Part shown: piece after piece, positions 63,501-64,000 of the stretch
Layout of the letters: each line of letters starts with the position of its first letter
Numbering within the stretch: position 1 is the stretch's first letter
Source of the DNA: Pseudoips prasinana
Taxonomy: Eukaryota; Arthropoda; Insecta; Lepidoptera; Nolidae
Length of the DNA stretch: 64,000 nucleotides
Direction: 5' to 3'
Assembly (NCBI GenBank): GCA_951640165.1
Contig: OX621258.1
Location: forward strand, 9,447,501-9,511,500
The notes under the pieces: generated by a model
Database searches by the model: none
What the model was told of the DNA's origin: nothing
Seen by the model: only the letters and a program-made list of their open reading frames with translations
Position numbers and translations under genes: made by a program

Positions 63501-63719
63501 ATGATCACAGGTAAAGTGAAATTGAACGGTGCAGGTGAAAAGTTGACAGTGAACTGTGTCCGTCGAGACTCTAGCAAAGTGTTCCTCTTGACGGCTCTGT
63601 GCGCCACGTGTGAACTCTCACGGAGTGCTTGTCGCTGGGACTCTTTAACTGTTGTAAGTGTTAACCGTGTACCAAGTGTCCACTGTCGACGTCATGTCAG
63701 TAAAAGCTCCAAAACCTAG
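63501..63719 (+). other. unassigned 72-codon frame (right arm)
   Basis: Exact copy of 59,260-59,478 on the opposite strand; no recognisable motif. Confidence 0.25.
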
Positions 63720-63779
63720 TTGTCTTTCCAATCCACTGACCCACCACTCGAGACAATATTATTAAAAACACATACATTC

Positions 63780-64000
63780 TTGACGGGCCGATTGGCGAGG
63801 TTGCTTTTCACGCAAGTCGTAGGTTCGATTCCTAAACAGCACAGATATTTAATTTTTGTGCATGAACATGTGTGTTTGTTCTGGGTTCTGCTGTAATTAT
63901 CTACATATATAAGTATGTATTTACAAAAGAAAAGGAGTATATTTATGTAGTATGTCAGTTATCTGGTTTCCATATTACAACCTTTGCTTAGTGTGGGATC
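63780..64000 (+). mobile_element. SINE-E (outer, right arm, cut by window end)
   Basis: GGCCGATTGGCGAGGTTGCT head, GTAGGTTCGATTCCTAAACA, tail reaching TTTGCTTAGTGTGGGATC at the edge. Confidence 0.75.

Larger units (their letters stand above)
61608..64000. repeat. giant palindrome, right arm (runs off window)
   Basis: Reverse complement of 58979-61371, with the same nested SINE and H content in mirrored order. The 236-bp spacer 61372-61607 separates the arms. Confidence 0.97.

Overview
This is a gene-poor stretch of insect nuclear DNA, almost certainly lepidopteran (moth or butterfly). It is AT-rich and crowded with short tRNA-derived SINEs, 5'-truncated non-LTR retrotransposons (LINEs), Helitron-like elements carrying the GTGCCCCGCGGTTTTACCC hairpin end, and RTE 3' ends with (ATG)n tails, all repeat types I associate with Lepidoptera. 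I found no convincing host protein-coding gene, rRNA or functional tRNA gene. Every long reading frame I can interpret is a retroelement fragment. By hand count about two-thirds of the window is mobile-element or tandem-repeat DNA. Family letters below are mine.

SINE-A (head GTCACCGTAGCCTAG), SINE-E (GCCTGTTGGCGTGGTTGG), SINE-F (GGCCTGCTGGTCTAGTGG), SINE-G (GCGCAGCGGCTAAAACAG), SINE-D (GCCTCGTTGGTCTAGCGG) and L are short elements, the first five with tRNA-like heads. RTE-B is an RTE-clade LINE; C is a short repeat sharing its 3' end. H is a LINE 3' end (AATAAA tail). K is a CR1/L2-like LINE. J, N, Q, S are interspersed repeats of unknown class. Helitron-I starts TC and ends in a GC hairpin plus CTAG.

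Layout. 0-5 kb: Helitron-I, SINEs, RTE-B and C fragments, the first Helitron split by an H copy. 5.1-8.3 kb: an H element split by an RTE-B end, itself split by a 2.2-kb LINE with decayed reverse transcriptase (RT). 9-27 kb: K LINE tail, many SINEs, Helitron-I, H and J copies, a (CA)n tract, a 5 x 44-bp array. 27.8-35 kb: a tandem repeat (Q) interrupted by a 5.6-kb hAT-like element with 8-bp target duplication; inside it an RTE LINE is broken by an R1-clade LINE. 35.6-38.6 kb: a LINE C-terminal fragment, then a K LINE with an open 488-residue RT frame sitting inside a SINE-E. 40-49 kb: tandem duplications, a perfect hairpin, a retroelement C-terminal remnant, and two BEL/Pao-type LTRs tail to tail with an integrase end. 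49.7-50.2 kb: three Helitron-I copies head to tail. 52.6-53.6 kb: a 500-bp duplication. 55.3-55.6 kb: GCGCGC palindromic repeats. 56.7-57.4 kb: an R1-clade LINE end with a perfect 15-bp target duplication. 59.0-64.0 kb: a giant palindrome with 2,393-bp arms (about 0.3% different where compared) around a 236-bp spacer, running off the right edge.

The elements do not form a pathway. Their relationships are historical: nested insertions give a relative order of activity, and several inverted repeats suggest repeated foldback or template-switch events.
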